A DNA stretch of 64,000 nucleotides from Diplocarpon mali. Its lineage: Eukaryota > Ascomycota > Leotiomycetes > Helotiales > Drepanopezizaceae. A model generated the notes under the pieces. It was given only the letters and a program-made list of their open reading frames with translations, searched no databases and was not told where the DNA came from. Each line of letters starts with the position of its first letter. The first letter of the stretch is position 1. The position numbers and the translations under genes are program-made. The stretch lies in NCBI GenBank assembly GCA_024741835.1, contig JAENRP010000004.1:143338-207337 (forward strand), read 5' to 3'. Shown in pieces: positions 24,875 through 36,545 of the stretch.

Positions 24875-27662
24875 TCACCACCATTGCCCCATCCCTCCCA
24901 AAGTCGGGCCTCTTGTTATATCTGGTGGCTGGCTATTATCTGTGTCGATCTGGAAATCCCGGACCAGGTCATCCCATCCTTCCCAGTTGATATCGCCTTC
25001 TACCGCACTGATATCCAAATCCAACAGAGCACTATTGTCTCCGGGCCACGGCGTCTGCGGTTGCGCCGCCTGATTGCTTTGCTGCATCTGCATCTGCAAC
25101 ATTTGCAGTTGTATCTGATCAGGTGCGAATCCGCCCATACCAACTACTTGTGGCGGCAGCATGGACACATCATTGCTGTACAGCGCCGGCGAAGTTGCTG
25201 GCACCATGGGATTCGGAGGGCCGTTGTTGCATAATCCAACATCCGCAAGCGGACGCCCGAGCCCGATCTTTCCAGGATAAGGAGCGGATGATAGATCGGG
25301 TATGTACTCCCTGGGAATCCCCATGCCATTGTTCGCCGGGTAGTTACTCGCGTTATCTGTGTTCTCCTGACGCTTTCGCGCGGCTTTCGCCATGAGCTTT
25401 CGCATCGGTTTCCAAAGCATGCCGGTCTTTCCGTGGGGCTCTACCCCTGGCCAGTCTGTAAATATGATGCCGATTGCCCTCCAGGCACGATCGACTATGG
25501 TAGAGTTGGGCCGGACACATAGTTCCCCGAGGATGAAAGCAATAGCGTGCCACTGGATGTAAGTGTGGAAAAGCCAGCCCCATTTCTTGGTCGAAGCTTC
25601 CGATTCGAGAATGCGCGAGTACTCGATGATCTCGATGGAAGACATGAACAGTCTGTCTTTGATGTCTTGGGAAAGCGTGCTAGGCTTGCCCGGCAGCGTC
25701 AGAGGGTGGTAGATGACAAGAAACATCTTAGCGATGATGAGCCGGGCGATGGTCGCTGCGACCCAGTGAAGCGGGCCAGCGTCCTCGCAGTACTGAAGAT
25801 ATTTCTCCTCTAGATGGGCGGCGCAATCTCTGACCACCCGTTCTTTCTCTTCGAGCGACATCTCCCCCGTCGAAGATGTAGACGACGGAACTGGACCCGG
25901 AGGGGTGTATGTCAGCTTCCGGGTTAGGGTGCAGATCTCATATCGAATCAGACAAAAAGTCATGTCGGAAACTCCCGGTCTTTCTGGGGGGTCTTCGGTG
26001 GCGTCAGGGTCGAGGTCCTCGTCGTTAATAGACAGAGGGTAGTTCGTGTCGAACGAATAGTCCAGAAGCGAGGGGTCTGAACCGTGGTCTTCGGCAGCTC
26101 TCATGTCCAGGATACACACCTGCCACCATAGCCTCCGCCTCATCTCAGTGTCGAAAGGGGTCAGACCAAATCTTGATCCGTCACGGTGAAGGCCAAGCGA
26201 CTGGGATATCCTCAGCGTCAAGCCCGTCATGGACCATACAAAACGGGTGTCGTCGTGTCTGCGAACGCACACCAAGAACAGGACGAGAGCTTGCACCGTG
26301 ACTATTTCTTCGGTGTTGAGGAATCCGGCCTTCGCCAGCGCCTGCTCTACTCCAAATCGGTATTGCTTGAGCAGGACATCCTTATTGAGGCCCAAGTTGA
26401 TTCGTACCTACAGCAATTAGCCGACCAAGCACGCAGAATCCGTCGAGAGATGGGCTCACCTCCTCTCCTGTCATGGATGTGATGGTCGCGAAATAGATGG
26501 AGAACATCAAAGCTTCCGTACTCGCACTCAAGCTGTCCAGATTATTCTGCACCTGCTTAATCACCTTGTTCATGGTTGGTGCGTGCAAGATCTTGACCAG
26601 AGGGTTGACGTTTTCGAGGAAAGTCTGCCAGTAAAACGGAATTTGAGAAGGCAGTGGATGCAATCCCTGGAGACTGACATCGCTGCTTGTGTACCCCATG
26701 ATGAAGCTCTGGTGGTTTGGCTCCGTGACGGCATCTGAAGGTACGATCGGGGTGTCTGAATCTGAATCGAAGGCTTGCTCTTCGAGCAATTCGCGGATCT
26801 CGTCGACCTCGTCCGTAACCTGGGCCCAGAAGGGTGACGCAACATAATGGCTCTTCCCCTCGTCCACAACCAGCCGTCCGAAGCCAGATTGTACTTCTTC
26901 GAGACCGAATGCTGTCTTGGGCGGCCCGCTGCCAATCCGGAACGTCCGTTGCAGCCAGGTCTTCCGATTCCCAGCACCCTCGTCCATACCCACCACCCGG
27001 ACGATGTTTGTTTTCCCATTCTGCAGGTCGCTGGAGTCGTTTTCTTTGGGCGGTGACGAGTGGTCGCTCTGAGGAGAGTGTCTGATGGCTTCGCTTTCCA
27101 CCTGGCCGCTCAGCTCTTCCACCACCCCCTCCAGCCTTCGGAGCCTCTTCAGGAGTTCGGCCTCCCGTTCGCTGACGACCTTTCCAGCTTGCCTGGGTCT
27201 GCGGGGGGCGCGTCCGGGCGCGGGGAAGACACAAGTGCCCCCTGCCTTGGTACAGTTCGAGCACGGGAAGTTCTTGTCGCACTATCGGCCAGCAGCGTGT
27301 CAGTGCTTGCACGTGGGAGAGAGATATCGAGAAGAAAGTTGGGGGGCGTGGGAGGGGGAGGGGGAAGAGGAGCCATTCGGTCGGAGGAAATCAGCGGCTC
27401 TCCCGTCACCTACCTTGACCTTGCGCCGTCTGCACGTCACACAGGACCGCGCATTCAAACCATGAGGGATCTCCTGCGACCTCCTCTCTCGCGGACTTTG
27501 CTCGGCAGACTGTGGATTTGATGCGCTTGCTGCGTCTGGTGCCGCGGGCTCTGTTGTTGAGGTGGAGGTGAAAGGCGGCGCAGCGGCCTCGGTGTTTTCA
27601 GGAGAGAACATGTTCAGATTATATACCTCTTCGGTGGTTTCGCAAGTCGTCATGCATCGCAT
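24875..27662 (-). CDS. Zn2Cys6 transcription factor with fungal-specific regulatory domain
   Basis: Exons 27662-27414, 27281-26460 and 26407-24875 join in frame to 867 residues. The binuclear zinc cluster is split by intron 1: C74-x2-C77-x6-C84-x5-C90-x2-C93-x6-C100, followed by a basic linker (APRRPRQ) and a leucine/arginine-rich coiled-coil-like segment (ELLKRLRRLEGVVEEL), the usual dimerisation element. Residues about 300-620 form the fungal transcription factor middle homology region, with the typical GLTLRISQSLGLHRDG and EMRRRLWWQV motifs. The C-terminus is rich in Gln/Met/Pro and ends acidic/aromatic, suggesting an activation region. It should act in the nucleus on CGG-type sites. No target cluster adjoins it, so the regulated pathway is unknown. 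Confidence 0.9.
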
Positions 27663-29589
27663 TCCTCATTGGGAGGGTTTTCTGGGTTGGAGAATTAGTA
27701 ACAGAGGGCTCGAGGGGCCAAGGAAAGGCGCCGGATGCTAGATCTGGATTCTTTGAATTTGGGAGGTCAAGTCGGAGCGCCCCGTCGCATCTAGACGTGT
27801 CCAGGATGACTGATGATGAGGGCGCCTACGGATCTGACTGATGACACCCACATCCTCCCAACTCGAAAGACCAATGCAACTCGTGATTTGCCAGCTTGCT
27901 CTACGCATCAAGGACTCCGTGGTTCTTTTGCTCTTGTTTCTTTTGGAACATTGGCACCGCTCCGCAGTAGCGTCATCTCAATCTTGGATTCGCCAGCTCC
28001 AAGGTTACTTTTTCTCTACACAGCAGCACACACAGCAGAGTGCCAGCAACTCCCTACATTCCTTGACCGCGGCATTGGACCAAGTCCACGAGTCCTCGCA
28101 GATGATTATGTCGAGTGGCCGCCCAAGGAGTTACCGCGAAGCAGTCTGCAGAGTAACTTGCATACCTCCTATGAACCCACCGCCTGGTACCTGGTCTGAC
28201 CAGGAACCTAGAAATCCGATTTCTCGCAAGTCTGTCATGCCTCAGGCCGGAACCAGATCGATCATGTCCCCAATACGCTACACTCCAACCGGCCTCGTCT
28301 CCTTCAAGACGATCCCAAAACCCAGTCTTCGAACCCTCACCTCCACGCCCATCATTTCAACCTGCGCTGGGCAGTCTCGCATTGCAGTGGGCTGAGCTGG
28401 ATATAATACACTCTCGCATCTCCAGATACTCCGCGTCGTGTCCACATAGCAGCTGGAAGGTCGGGTCGCCGCCGTGTGGAGACCTACGCTACCGTCAGAC
28501 CTTGAGATCCTACAAACCTTCTTCACGTCCGGCGGAAGATATCAACGTGCTGGTCAGTCTGATCTGCCCTGGACCAACGTGCTGGAGCTGTGTGTGTCGT
28601 GCCAATCGGGCATGTTTGTTGACTTTGTATGTCGATACGTGGCATCTATGCTGCTCCCATATATCACTCATGGGCGCGTCCCTGCTTCTGAGCTTGTGTG
28701 TGCCGATTCTGGAAATCCTTGGTAGGGCGAAACACTCGGCAAAGAAGCCAAGCCTGGCAACTCCTCTATTCTTCTTGATTTGCCGTCTTGACGGGGCGCA
28801 GAGGTTGCTGTTCCAATATTCTCCGCTCAGCACGCGGCGTCTGGACAACCAGCAAATCCCGTAAGACAACCGGGGAAACCTGGAGCGGAATAGTTCGCAT
28901 ACCGCTGTCGCGGCGCAGTACGGCTACTCGTCCAGTGAGGAACCTGCTCCTCGGGACTGCTGCCGGGCGATTGTCATCGCCTCCCCGACGGTCACGGTCG
29001 TGGCCAATCTCTTGGTCCCAAGCATACACTTTCGTGTGAGTACTCGTACTCGTAGCACGTTGGTGACATCCACCACGGCAGGCGACACGGCTTCTTGCTG
29101 CCATCGGGATTCGAGCCCTGGGGGAAGGGTACACGGTGGCGGCTAGCGAGCTTTGCCCAGAAGACATCGCTATCTCCCTGCTCTTTTTGGTAGCGCCGTC
29201 CTGAGAAGCCCATGCATGTTCTCACTTGTGGGAAGAGAAGATGGATCCACATCATCGGATTCGGAATAATCGATATGTGCTCGACATTTGCGGGGAGAAT
29301 AGAGATGAGTTGCCAAGGGATAGTGAGCTTCTGGATGAGGACCACGTGAGAGTTGCTGGCATACGATGAGTTCATCAGTCTCCTTCAAACTCCGCGTGAA
29401 CACTACGAGTTAAATTCAGTCCTACAGCTCGGTTATGCGACTGTTTCGAGGTTTCTCGAACAGGAATACGAGTAGCTCATCCAAACAAACTGCCTCGAAT
29501 CGACTTGTTCTCTCCAACCCCGTTTCCAATCCTCTCTGAACTTGCAGCCAGTCCTCTGCAAACTCAAGCCGGTCCTCAGCACAGTATTC
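27663..29589. other. Gene-poor region, ORF clusters without assignment
   Basis: Contains the promoter of the Zn2Cys6 gene. Medium ORFs (27841-28395 plus, 28766-29167 minus, 28992-29403 minus) occur, but codon bias is weak, they overlap each other, and no domain is recognised. Confidence 0.45.
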
Positions 29590-30062
29590 TCAATTGCACA
29601 CGCCGCCGACCCGTCTGAAGTCGTTGCTTTGGGGGTTGTCATCGTGCACGCCGTGGCCTTGGTTGCAATCTTCCAGCGGGCTACACTCGTCAGCAACAAA
29701 TGCTACCTTTTGAAAGTGGAGAGGTCAGGGCGGGGCTTCGAGGACCTACTTTGCACACCAAGCAGTTTTCGCGGTCTTGGTAGCCCGTGATAGAATATCA
29801 GCTCGTATGAAATGCTGAAGTTGGAGGGGCTGGTGTGCGTACCATGGCCACGTTGCTGAAGGCCAGCGCACCAAAGTCCCAATCCACGCCGTGAAGCTCG
29901 ACGGCTGGCCAGCCCGTTGTACTGAAACAGTCAGCTTGCCCTCCATGAAGAGACGATCCGTCGCTCTACAGCTGGCAAGCGCTGGGCTTCGAGGGGATTG
30001 GCAGGCGCGGCAAGTGACCCAATTGCACTATTTACATCCCGGCGGGAACGAGCCTGCTGCCG
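29590..30062 (-). CDS. Candidate small secreted cysteine protein (N-terminus unresolved)
   Basis: Three minus-strand segments join in frame through GT-AG introns: up to 30062 down to 29843, a 26-base micro-exon 29775-29750, and 29680-29590 ending in TGA. Both introns carry CTGAT/CTGAC branch motifs. The deduced chain runs from a signal-peptide-end-like IGSLAAPANP through a dibasic V-E-R-R, then ADCFSTTGWP, HGVDWDFGAL, a Trp-Cys pair from the micro-exon, LEDCNQGHG and a terminal VGGVCN. Four cysteines could make two disulfides; the RR pair would be a kexin site. No in-frame ATG is present downstream of the stop at 30063-30065, so an upstream first exon (or pseudogene status) must be assumed. 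Family not recognised; a host- or microbe-directed secreted protein is only one possibility. Confidence 0.35.
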
Positions 30063-30065
30063 TCA

Positions 30066-32264
30066 ACGTCCCCTTCACCGTTGATACTCGTGCGCTCAGT
30101 CGACACCATCGGCATCACGAGTGTTGCTGATCGTGACAACGCCTGCTTGTCTCGCCCCCAAGTCTGAGAGAGAGGGCTGCGTACGCGGTGCGAGATGCCA
30201 ACTTCCCCCGAACCCCGAACCCCACGGAAGCCGTGGATTTCTATCCGCTTTGTTAGTAGAGGACGGGCAACGGCATGGGAGACGAGGCCGATGCAAGAGG
30301 GAAAAGAGCCAGCAGCGCACCCGCAACACCATCCAGCGCCCATCCACCGAGCGCCTCTCCTGTCGTCTGATACTTCCTGAAGAACACCGGCGTCACGCGT
30401 GTCAACCAGGCCAGGCCAGAGCTCGCAGGCTCCGTCTATTGGCAATGAATGGACCAGCATGTCCACTGGGAGCTGGTATCTTAGGAGGAGAGTATGGAGG
30501 TTGGAGCAAGTAAACTTGAGATACCTGCCGCCTCCACGCAGACGCAGACTCGAGCAGCCTCACTCCCGCTCCTCTCTGTCTGTAGATGGAGAGGTAGAGG
30601 TGGTACGGACAAAGCGACGGTCGTGGTATCATTTACATGATGCCTGGCCGTGAGATCATCGGAACAACGAATAAGCAATCCCCAGAGGAGGCCAGCGCCG
30701 CTCACGTTTTGGCCAGTTGTTGCTGGGTCAAGCTGTGTTGCCCCACATTCGCGTAGTTTTGACGTCGAAAACAAACTCGCTCAAACGTCCCGAGGGCAAG
30801 AACGAAAATGAGCGCGACAAAATACACCTCGCCTTCGAGAAATTTACACAAGGCTTTGAAGTCAGGAGAAGCGCGCCTGTTTGGGGAGGCTGATGTTCTT
30901 GTGTTCTCAAGAACTGCATGTCGATCTGGAAGGAGTTCATCAGTGTGGTGTATGATACCGCTACAAATATCCATGTTCTACGACCCCAACCTCCTTGCCG
31001 CATCTCATGTGCTCAATCTCTCTGCAGCCTGCTAGAGTCGGCCCAGAATCGGCTTTCGTACAGAAGAACCTGTAGAATCGTCTCGACGGTCAGAAACGCG
31101 TCTCGTCCGCTCGATCTTGTGAATCGCCGGTCGCCGACGTGAAAGGAGATTCGCGGCGCGGATCCGGTCGGTCCAACCGTCTTCCTCCAACTGCCCATAC
31201 GGCTATCGAAGATCTCGGTTGATTGCGCCTCTCTTGACTATCTCGGACTGCTACAGGTAGCAGAAGGAGTGTCTACAGCCCGCACCACGTGAAGGTGAGA
31301 GTACGGCTTTGCAGGCCAAAAAAAAAGAAAGGTGCATGATTTCCAAAATTTCAGATAAAATGACTCATATCGGAGCTGCAGCAAGATCCAAAGTGCTGGT
31401 TAACCCAGACACGGCGGCTGTCTGCTTCGTGGACCGTAATCACAGGGAGATTCATCAGACCCGTCTCCCTCGCTAATGGATGGCACCGAACCACGTTATG
31501 TAGAAACGAGATCCTGACCTTTTTACCAGTTACGGCGGCCAGCTCCTAGGACACGGAAGCCTCACGGTGGGTAGTCTGACCACCAGGGTGATACATCTCT
31601 TGTGATACTCTTTGCGCTTCTTCCCTCGTTCTTTAGCCCAAGATACTCCTGCGCTTCTTCTCTCGTCCTTGTTCCCAGTCGCTTCAAGATTTGGATATGT
31701 GCGCGTGCCAATGACGACAAAGCAAGGCCTCGTGGATGAGAAAGTGAAAGAGATGTGTTGGGAGTTGTTGTGGGAAGGAAAGCATTGTGGAGTATATAGG
31801 CACTGCGAGCCTTAGCGCGGTGACAAGTCAAGCGACAGAGAGCCTCTGCATCTCGTAGCTTGCAGAGCCTGTTTGTAGCGTGCCCTGTCTCAAACTACTC
31901 CCATCGGTCCACTGACTTTCTTCTCATGTCCCCGCTCGCCTCTTGAAGTTGAAAAGTTGAAGTGACTCCACGACCCCTTTCGCACGAGCGTCTTTCCCAT
32001 TTTCCCAATCACTACCCCTCCAAACCCCCCCTTCCCGTAAGTAGGTAAGGTACCTGGTAGTCAACAGCCACTCTCTGACTTTGCAACCTCTATATAGCAA
32101 ACACCACGTTTACACCAGCACGATGTGATACTTGCAAGCCTCCCATCTCTTGACCCCAGTGTCCTAGCCCCAGCCACGTCCCCCCGAGGGCAAGGCTGAG
32201 CGCGTCGCCTCTCTCGATCCAAGTCTCTCACATTCTGGAAGGATCTTGCTGGCGCGTCGCAGGG
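30066..32264. other. Gene-poor region
   Basis: Short ORFs on both strands. A hydrophobic minus-strand stretch at about 30270-30350 (GALLALFPLASASS) could be part of a signal-peptide exon of the candidate secreted gene, but its frame has no ATG. A C/T-rich stretch at 31940-32060 precedes the ORF at 32265 and resembles a fungal core promoter/5' UTR. Confidence 0.45.
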
Positions 32265-32763
32265 CAATGTCGCTCGCAACATACACGCAGGAGGTTCCCA
32301 AGCTTGGTTACTGGCACGAGAAGCCAACCAAGAGCCTGAATACGGCCATGGGCGAGAGATACGACGAGAGAGTTCATTCACGGCCAGTCATGGTTTCTGA
32401 GTCCGAGCCGATGTCGATACAGCCAACGCCTGGCTCAGGTACTCGAAAGAGGATGACGAAGTCGCGCTCATTGAAGCAGTGTCGGCCTCTTGCATGGAGT
32501 CTTCCCTTCACGGAAGAGAAGTTGGTTTCGACTACTGGAACCTCGCCGTCGACGAAGATGATGCTTTCGCCCGTAATAATACCAAGCAATATCTCGACCA
32601 ATGCCGCGCGATGCGGGAGGCAAAGGCCAGTGCGGGGGACGCTGCTGTAGCCAAGGAAGCCGGCGAGACGGAACATCTCAGTTCAACGGCCAAGTGGGAG
32701 AGCGAGGTCGACAAGGAGCGGAACTTTGTCCATGAACGGATACGCCCCCATCAAACGAAGTAG
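32265..32763 (+). pseudogene. Hypothetical ORF with apparent frameshift
   Basis: The frame starting with ATG at 32265 looks coding to about 32400 (ATYTQEVPKLGYWHEKPTKS and following GERYDERVHSRPVMV). From about 32401 the frame one base earlier takes over (ANAWLRYSKEDDEVALIEA, GFDYWNLAVDEDDAFARNN) and runs to a stop at 32761. Together they would give a soluble, charged, helical protein of about 165 residues. No intron cleanly connects the frames: a possible one from 32308 to 32401 would use a weak GTTACT donor and drop a well-formed stretch. A one-base assembly error, recent frameshift mutation or a missed intron are the alternatives. The family is not recognised. Confidence 0.4.
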
Positions 32764-33378
32764 ACACCGACTAGGACAGAGCCGTGGTATCATGCCCCGA
32801 CACCCCCCCGTTGCCTACTTCCTTGATCGCCGTCAACGTCGCGTGGAGGCAAGTTGACTTCACCACACCATCGGGTATCACCCTGAAAACTGACACCAGG
32901 GCAGCGAAGCCAGGAAGAGTTGAGAGATGGTCCTGGAGAGCTAGGCGACGAGAGCGAGGCCAGGGTAGCATTTCCGGTTTGGTTCGGGTGCTCGAGAAGT
33001 TTTGCTGACGAAAATAAGAAGCGTTGTGGCGTCGAGACTTTCAGAGGACGCTCCTTCGAATTGCGCGAGGCCAATGTGACTCCCCACGAGTAGATCTGGG
33101 CTCCGCCCCCGGAAGTCTTTGTACAGTCGGGGAGGGTTTTTTCTCTCTTTAAATTCTGGGCGCTTTCTGGGATGGACCACTGTGGATGATACCCTTTCGA
33201 GGTGGCAATTTCCGCTCCTTGGTACGATACTCAAGATAGTTGTTAGCATCGTCTGCACGGCCACCTGAGAAAGTCCAAGCCTTCTTGTATTGTAAGTATC
33301 ATACAGCCATCACCCCCATCCCGAGAATAAACGCCAGCGCAGAGACCCAGACCCGATACCCGCATAAGGACATCCCGC
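32764..33378. other. Intergenic, no supported gene
   Basis: 3' regions of the plus-strand hypothetical ORF and the minus-strand adenylate kinase meet here; only short ORFs occur. Confidence 0.6.
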
Positions 33379-34230
33379 TCACGACGTGAGCGCAAACCGC
33401 CTCTCAAACTCCCTGTATAACTTCGGACTGATCTCGTCGCTGCTATTCCCCTCGACCTCCCACAGCACGCCCTTCTGCGCATAGTGATCGAGCAGCGGTT
33501 CCGAGGTTTCCTCGAACTTTTTTAACCTGACTTTCCATGTATCCTCGTCGTCGTCTTCCCGCTTGGTCAGCGGCTCGCCGGTGATGTCGTCCCTGCCAGC
33601 GACTCTCGGCGCATTGAAGGTCGTGTTGTAGACTCGGCCCGACGGAGCATGTACCCACCTCCCCGCGATGCGCTCTAGTATGACCTCGAACGGCGTCTTC
33701 AGCGACACGACTAGGTTGATGGGGATCAGCATGTCAAGCTGCGAAGCCTGGCCGGCCGTGCGGGGGAAGCCATCGAGTATGAAGGACGCCGAGGGGTCAT
33801 CCGAGGTTTGCGGCGGGGCAGAGAACGATGCCAGGGAGGGCTGCTCGACGTAGAAGTCTGTATCGAAGTCTTGCTCGGCCGCGGTCGCCGAGAGGGTCAG
33901 AGGCATCTGGCCGCCGGCTGGGCAGAGCCAGCCTCGAGTCTTGAGTTCGTAGAGGATGAGACGGAGGATCATGGCATCGGGGACCAAGGCGCCGGAGCGC
34001 ATGGCACTTGCGGCTTTGATGCCTGAGATGGGGTATCAGCATTGCCTTGACGCGGAGGAAATACAGCATGCACCGAGTGGAGTCTGGTTCTTGACATTGT
34101 CGCGGAGCAGATCTCCTGAGCTGATAGCGGAGAGCTGAGGGAATCTCCGTAGCATTCGCTCGGCTTGAGTCCCTTTGCCAACGCCTGGTGCGCCGACCAG
34201 AATGATGCGCGCTGCTCTCTTGAGCCTCAT
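33379..34230 (-). CDS. Adenylate kinase family, GTP:AMP phosphotransferase (Adk2-like, mitochondrial)
   Basis: Exons 34230-34074 and 34022-33379 give 266 residues. The P-loop [10 protein letters not shown] is at residues 13-22, SSGDLLR follows at about 37-43, DGFPRT is at about 136-141, and the LID with [13 protein letters not shown] and DDITGEPL at about 173-205. The [16 protein letters not shown] start matches Adk2-type enzymes of the mitochondrial matrix, which phosphorylate AMP with GTP (linked to succinyl-CoA ligase). The LID lacks zinc cysteines. Between the AMP-binding part and DGFPRT there is an insertion rich in Ser/Ala/Pro (about residues 90-135) that is longer than in yeast. The frame is open upstream to another ATG at 34428 (66 extra residues, rich in Arg and Leu). 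The intron is short (51 bp). Confidence 0.87.
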
Positions 34231-36545
34231 ACTGATTGTTTGTATCGATGATTTGTAGAGGCAAGTGTATTTGTCTGTTGGCTGGGTCTCAAAGAGAGAC
34301 CGAATCCTCTGCAGTCTGAGCAGAGGAAAGGCTCGGGGGAGTTCTGTGGAATTATTCCTACGGTAGTGCAACTCGATGGCGGCCGAGTCCGGTGCAACGG
34401 TTGACCCCAACAAAGGCTGCACGGACATTCCGAGCCTGGGAGTGATCCGATCAGCTTACCCCGCAAACCTCGATTACCTTTCTATCTGACGTCTGATCGG
34501 CTCCATTGTCCGTCAGTCACCTGGGTACATGATACAAAGGTTGACAGGAGATTGAGCAAATACCATGACCACCCATTCAGCACCTGCCTGAGGATGCCGT
34601 TTTTCACCAGTCACCCCTCCGAGAGCACGTGAGTCTTTTCGTCTCTCCACTCCCCACAAGTGCTGGAAGGTTGTCACCACCTCAAGATCGGGTGGAGCGT
34701 GGCGACAGCGATGCTTTGCTGCTTGGGCGGTTCGCGATGTTGCCTAGAACAAGAAGAAAAGACGGGCGGTCCGCGCCGCCGGCTTCCAGACATTCAGCCA
34801 TGCTGCTGACTTGCGCAGACTCGGATATCATGGTCACGTTTCTGGTGTGGCAGTCTCCGAACAATCTGTCCTGGCAGAGGATTGTCCTGGGTCCACTACC
34901 TGATGCGGTCATAAGCTGCAGCCAGAGTAGCCATATTTTGATCAGGAAGTTCAATAATCTGGGATGGTTTCGCAACTCTCCGGCCGAAGACGCGAGTCCC
35001 AAGAGATGAGATTTAAAGAGAATAACCACGACAGTCAAGAATTTGTACACCGTAGGTCAAGGGAGGCGACGAGACCAGCGGAGAATCGCATCTTGACATT
35101 ATCTTAGTTGTGTGATTCCATGGAAGACTGAATGATTGAAACATAGTATTATACGCAACAGAGACGGGCCTCGGTTTACACACATACTTACACGAAATTA
35201 CAACGCAACGGGGTGATTCAAGCGGCCAAAAGTACAGGAAATGGCCTCTTTGCTTCCTCGAAATGGTCGAAATGGTTGCAAACCTGGTACTCGCTTACCA
35301 TCTCTGGTCATCGCTGGAGGCAAGCAGATCTCAGGAAATACAAAAGCAGAGTCCCTGAAGGGTCTGGAGCACCAGAGATGTACCGGTACAGCAACATCGC
35401 GTGGTGGCTGCCGAAATTCAGGTCGCCGAGTGATATCTCAGATGACTTTACCGTTGGTAACGTGCCTCCTGGCGGGCTGGACGCTGAAGCTGTAAACAGT
35501 CAGGCCTAGAACACTTCCGCAGAGTCTCGAGAAAGGTTCAAGATGTTGTGAATCTTCGTCCATCGCTTCTCGGAACAGATACTGCTTTCACCTTGAAGAC
35601 GAAGCTACTCGGGAATCAGCTGCAGCCAAGGCCTTTCAAGAGTCCGCAGTACTTGGCCGACTGTTGACTTTGGCAAGCGAAGGCACTCGGGATCCCGATT
35701 CGATGTTTTCGACGATTCCAAAGGCTGCTCGAACCTCAACACTCCGGCGTGGTGTCTGGTACTATTTCTCGCCATAGGTACGTGTCGATAGATGTGCCTG
35801 CTATCGCTCGACATCGAGTGCCACACATAACCGCGTATTAGCACATCCGCCCGCCAGCTTGCAGTTGTCACGGCGCAAATTCTCCACACTCAACCGGAGG
35901 CTCTCGTCGACAAGGTCGAGACCTAGTTTGACGAAGCAAGGAAAAGAAGAGTCTGGCCAAAAGCCCGTTTCTCGATACTGCTGTACAGAAGTCGGCCAAA
36001 AGCGTAACGAAAGGGGTCTTGTGATCGCACTGATATCCTGGCTGAAGCCAGAGAGCATGCATTACAGCTACACGTAAATGGCCGAGAAGAAGTGTACTGG
36101 TTGGCGAGGATTGGCAGCATCTGGAGAGTTGATCAAAGGTCCGAGGAATAAATCAACTGGAAAAGGAAATGTGTCAACATCGGATGTGTGTAAATTGTGG
36201 AAATCATTTTTTCTCCTGCTGTGAGCCGCATTATATTCGATTGAGTTGGATACACCGCGAAATAGAAAGGGACAAGTTGTGTTTGATATAGAGATGGCAT
36301 TTGTGGAGATGACATCCGCCTGCATGTGGTGAATGCTTATCACGTGGATCACGGCGCCGCAAAAATTCCAGAAGAAGCTTCTCAGTAATTGGAACACAAC
36401 ACATGTCATCACAAGGCATCGCCACTCCCAGAATCTCTATCAACCTGAAAATGCCAACCACCTGATATACCCAGCACCATCGAACCTTCCAACACGACTA
36501 TTGTTACGCCTCTGATCGTTCGCTGAGCAGCTTGTCACGGTGTTG
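34231..36545. other. Intergenic between divergent mitochondrial genes
   Basis: Holds the promoters of the adenylate kinase (minus) and Mdm38 (plus). ORFs here (126 codons at 34629, 122 at 34682 minus, 98 at 35213) overlap each other and show no motif. No RNA gene was recognised. Confidence 0.55.
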
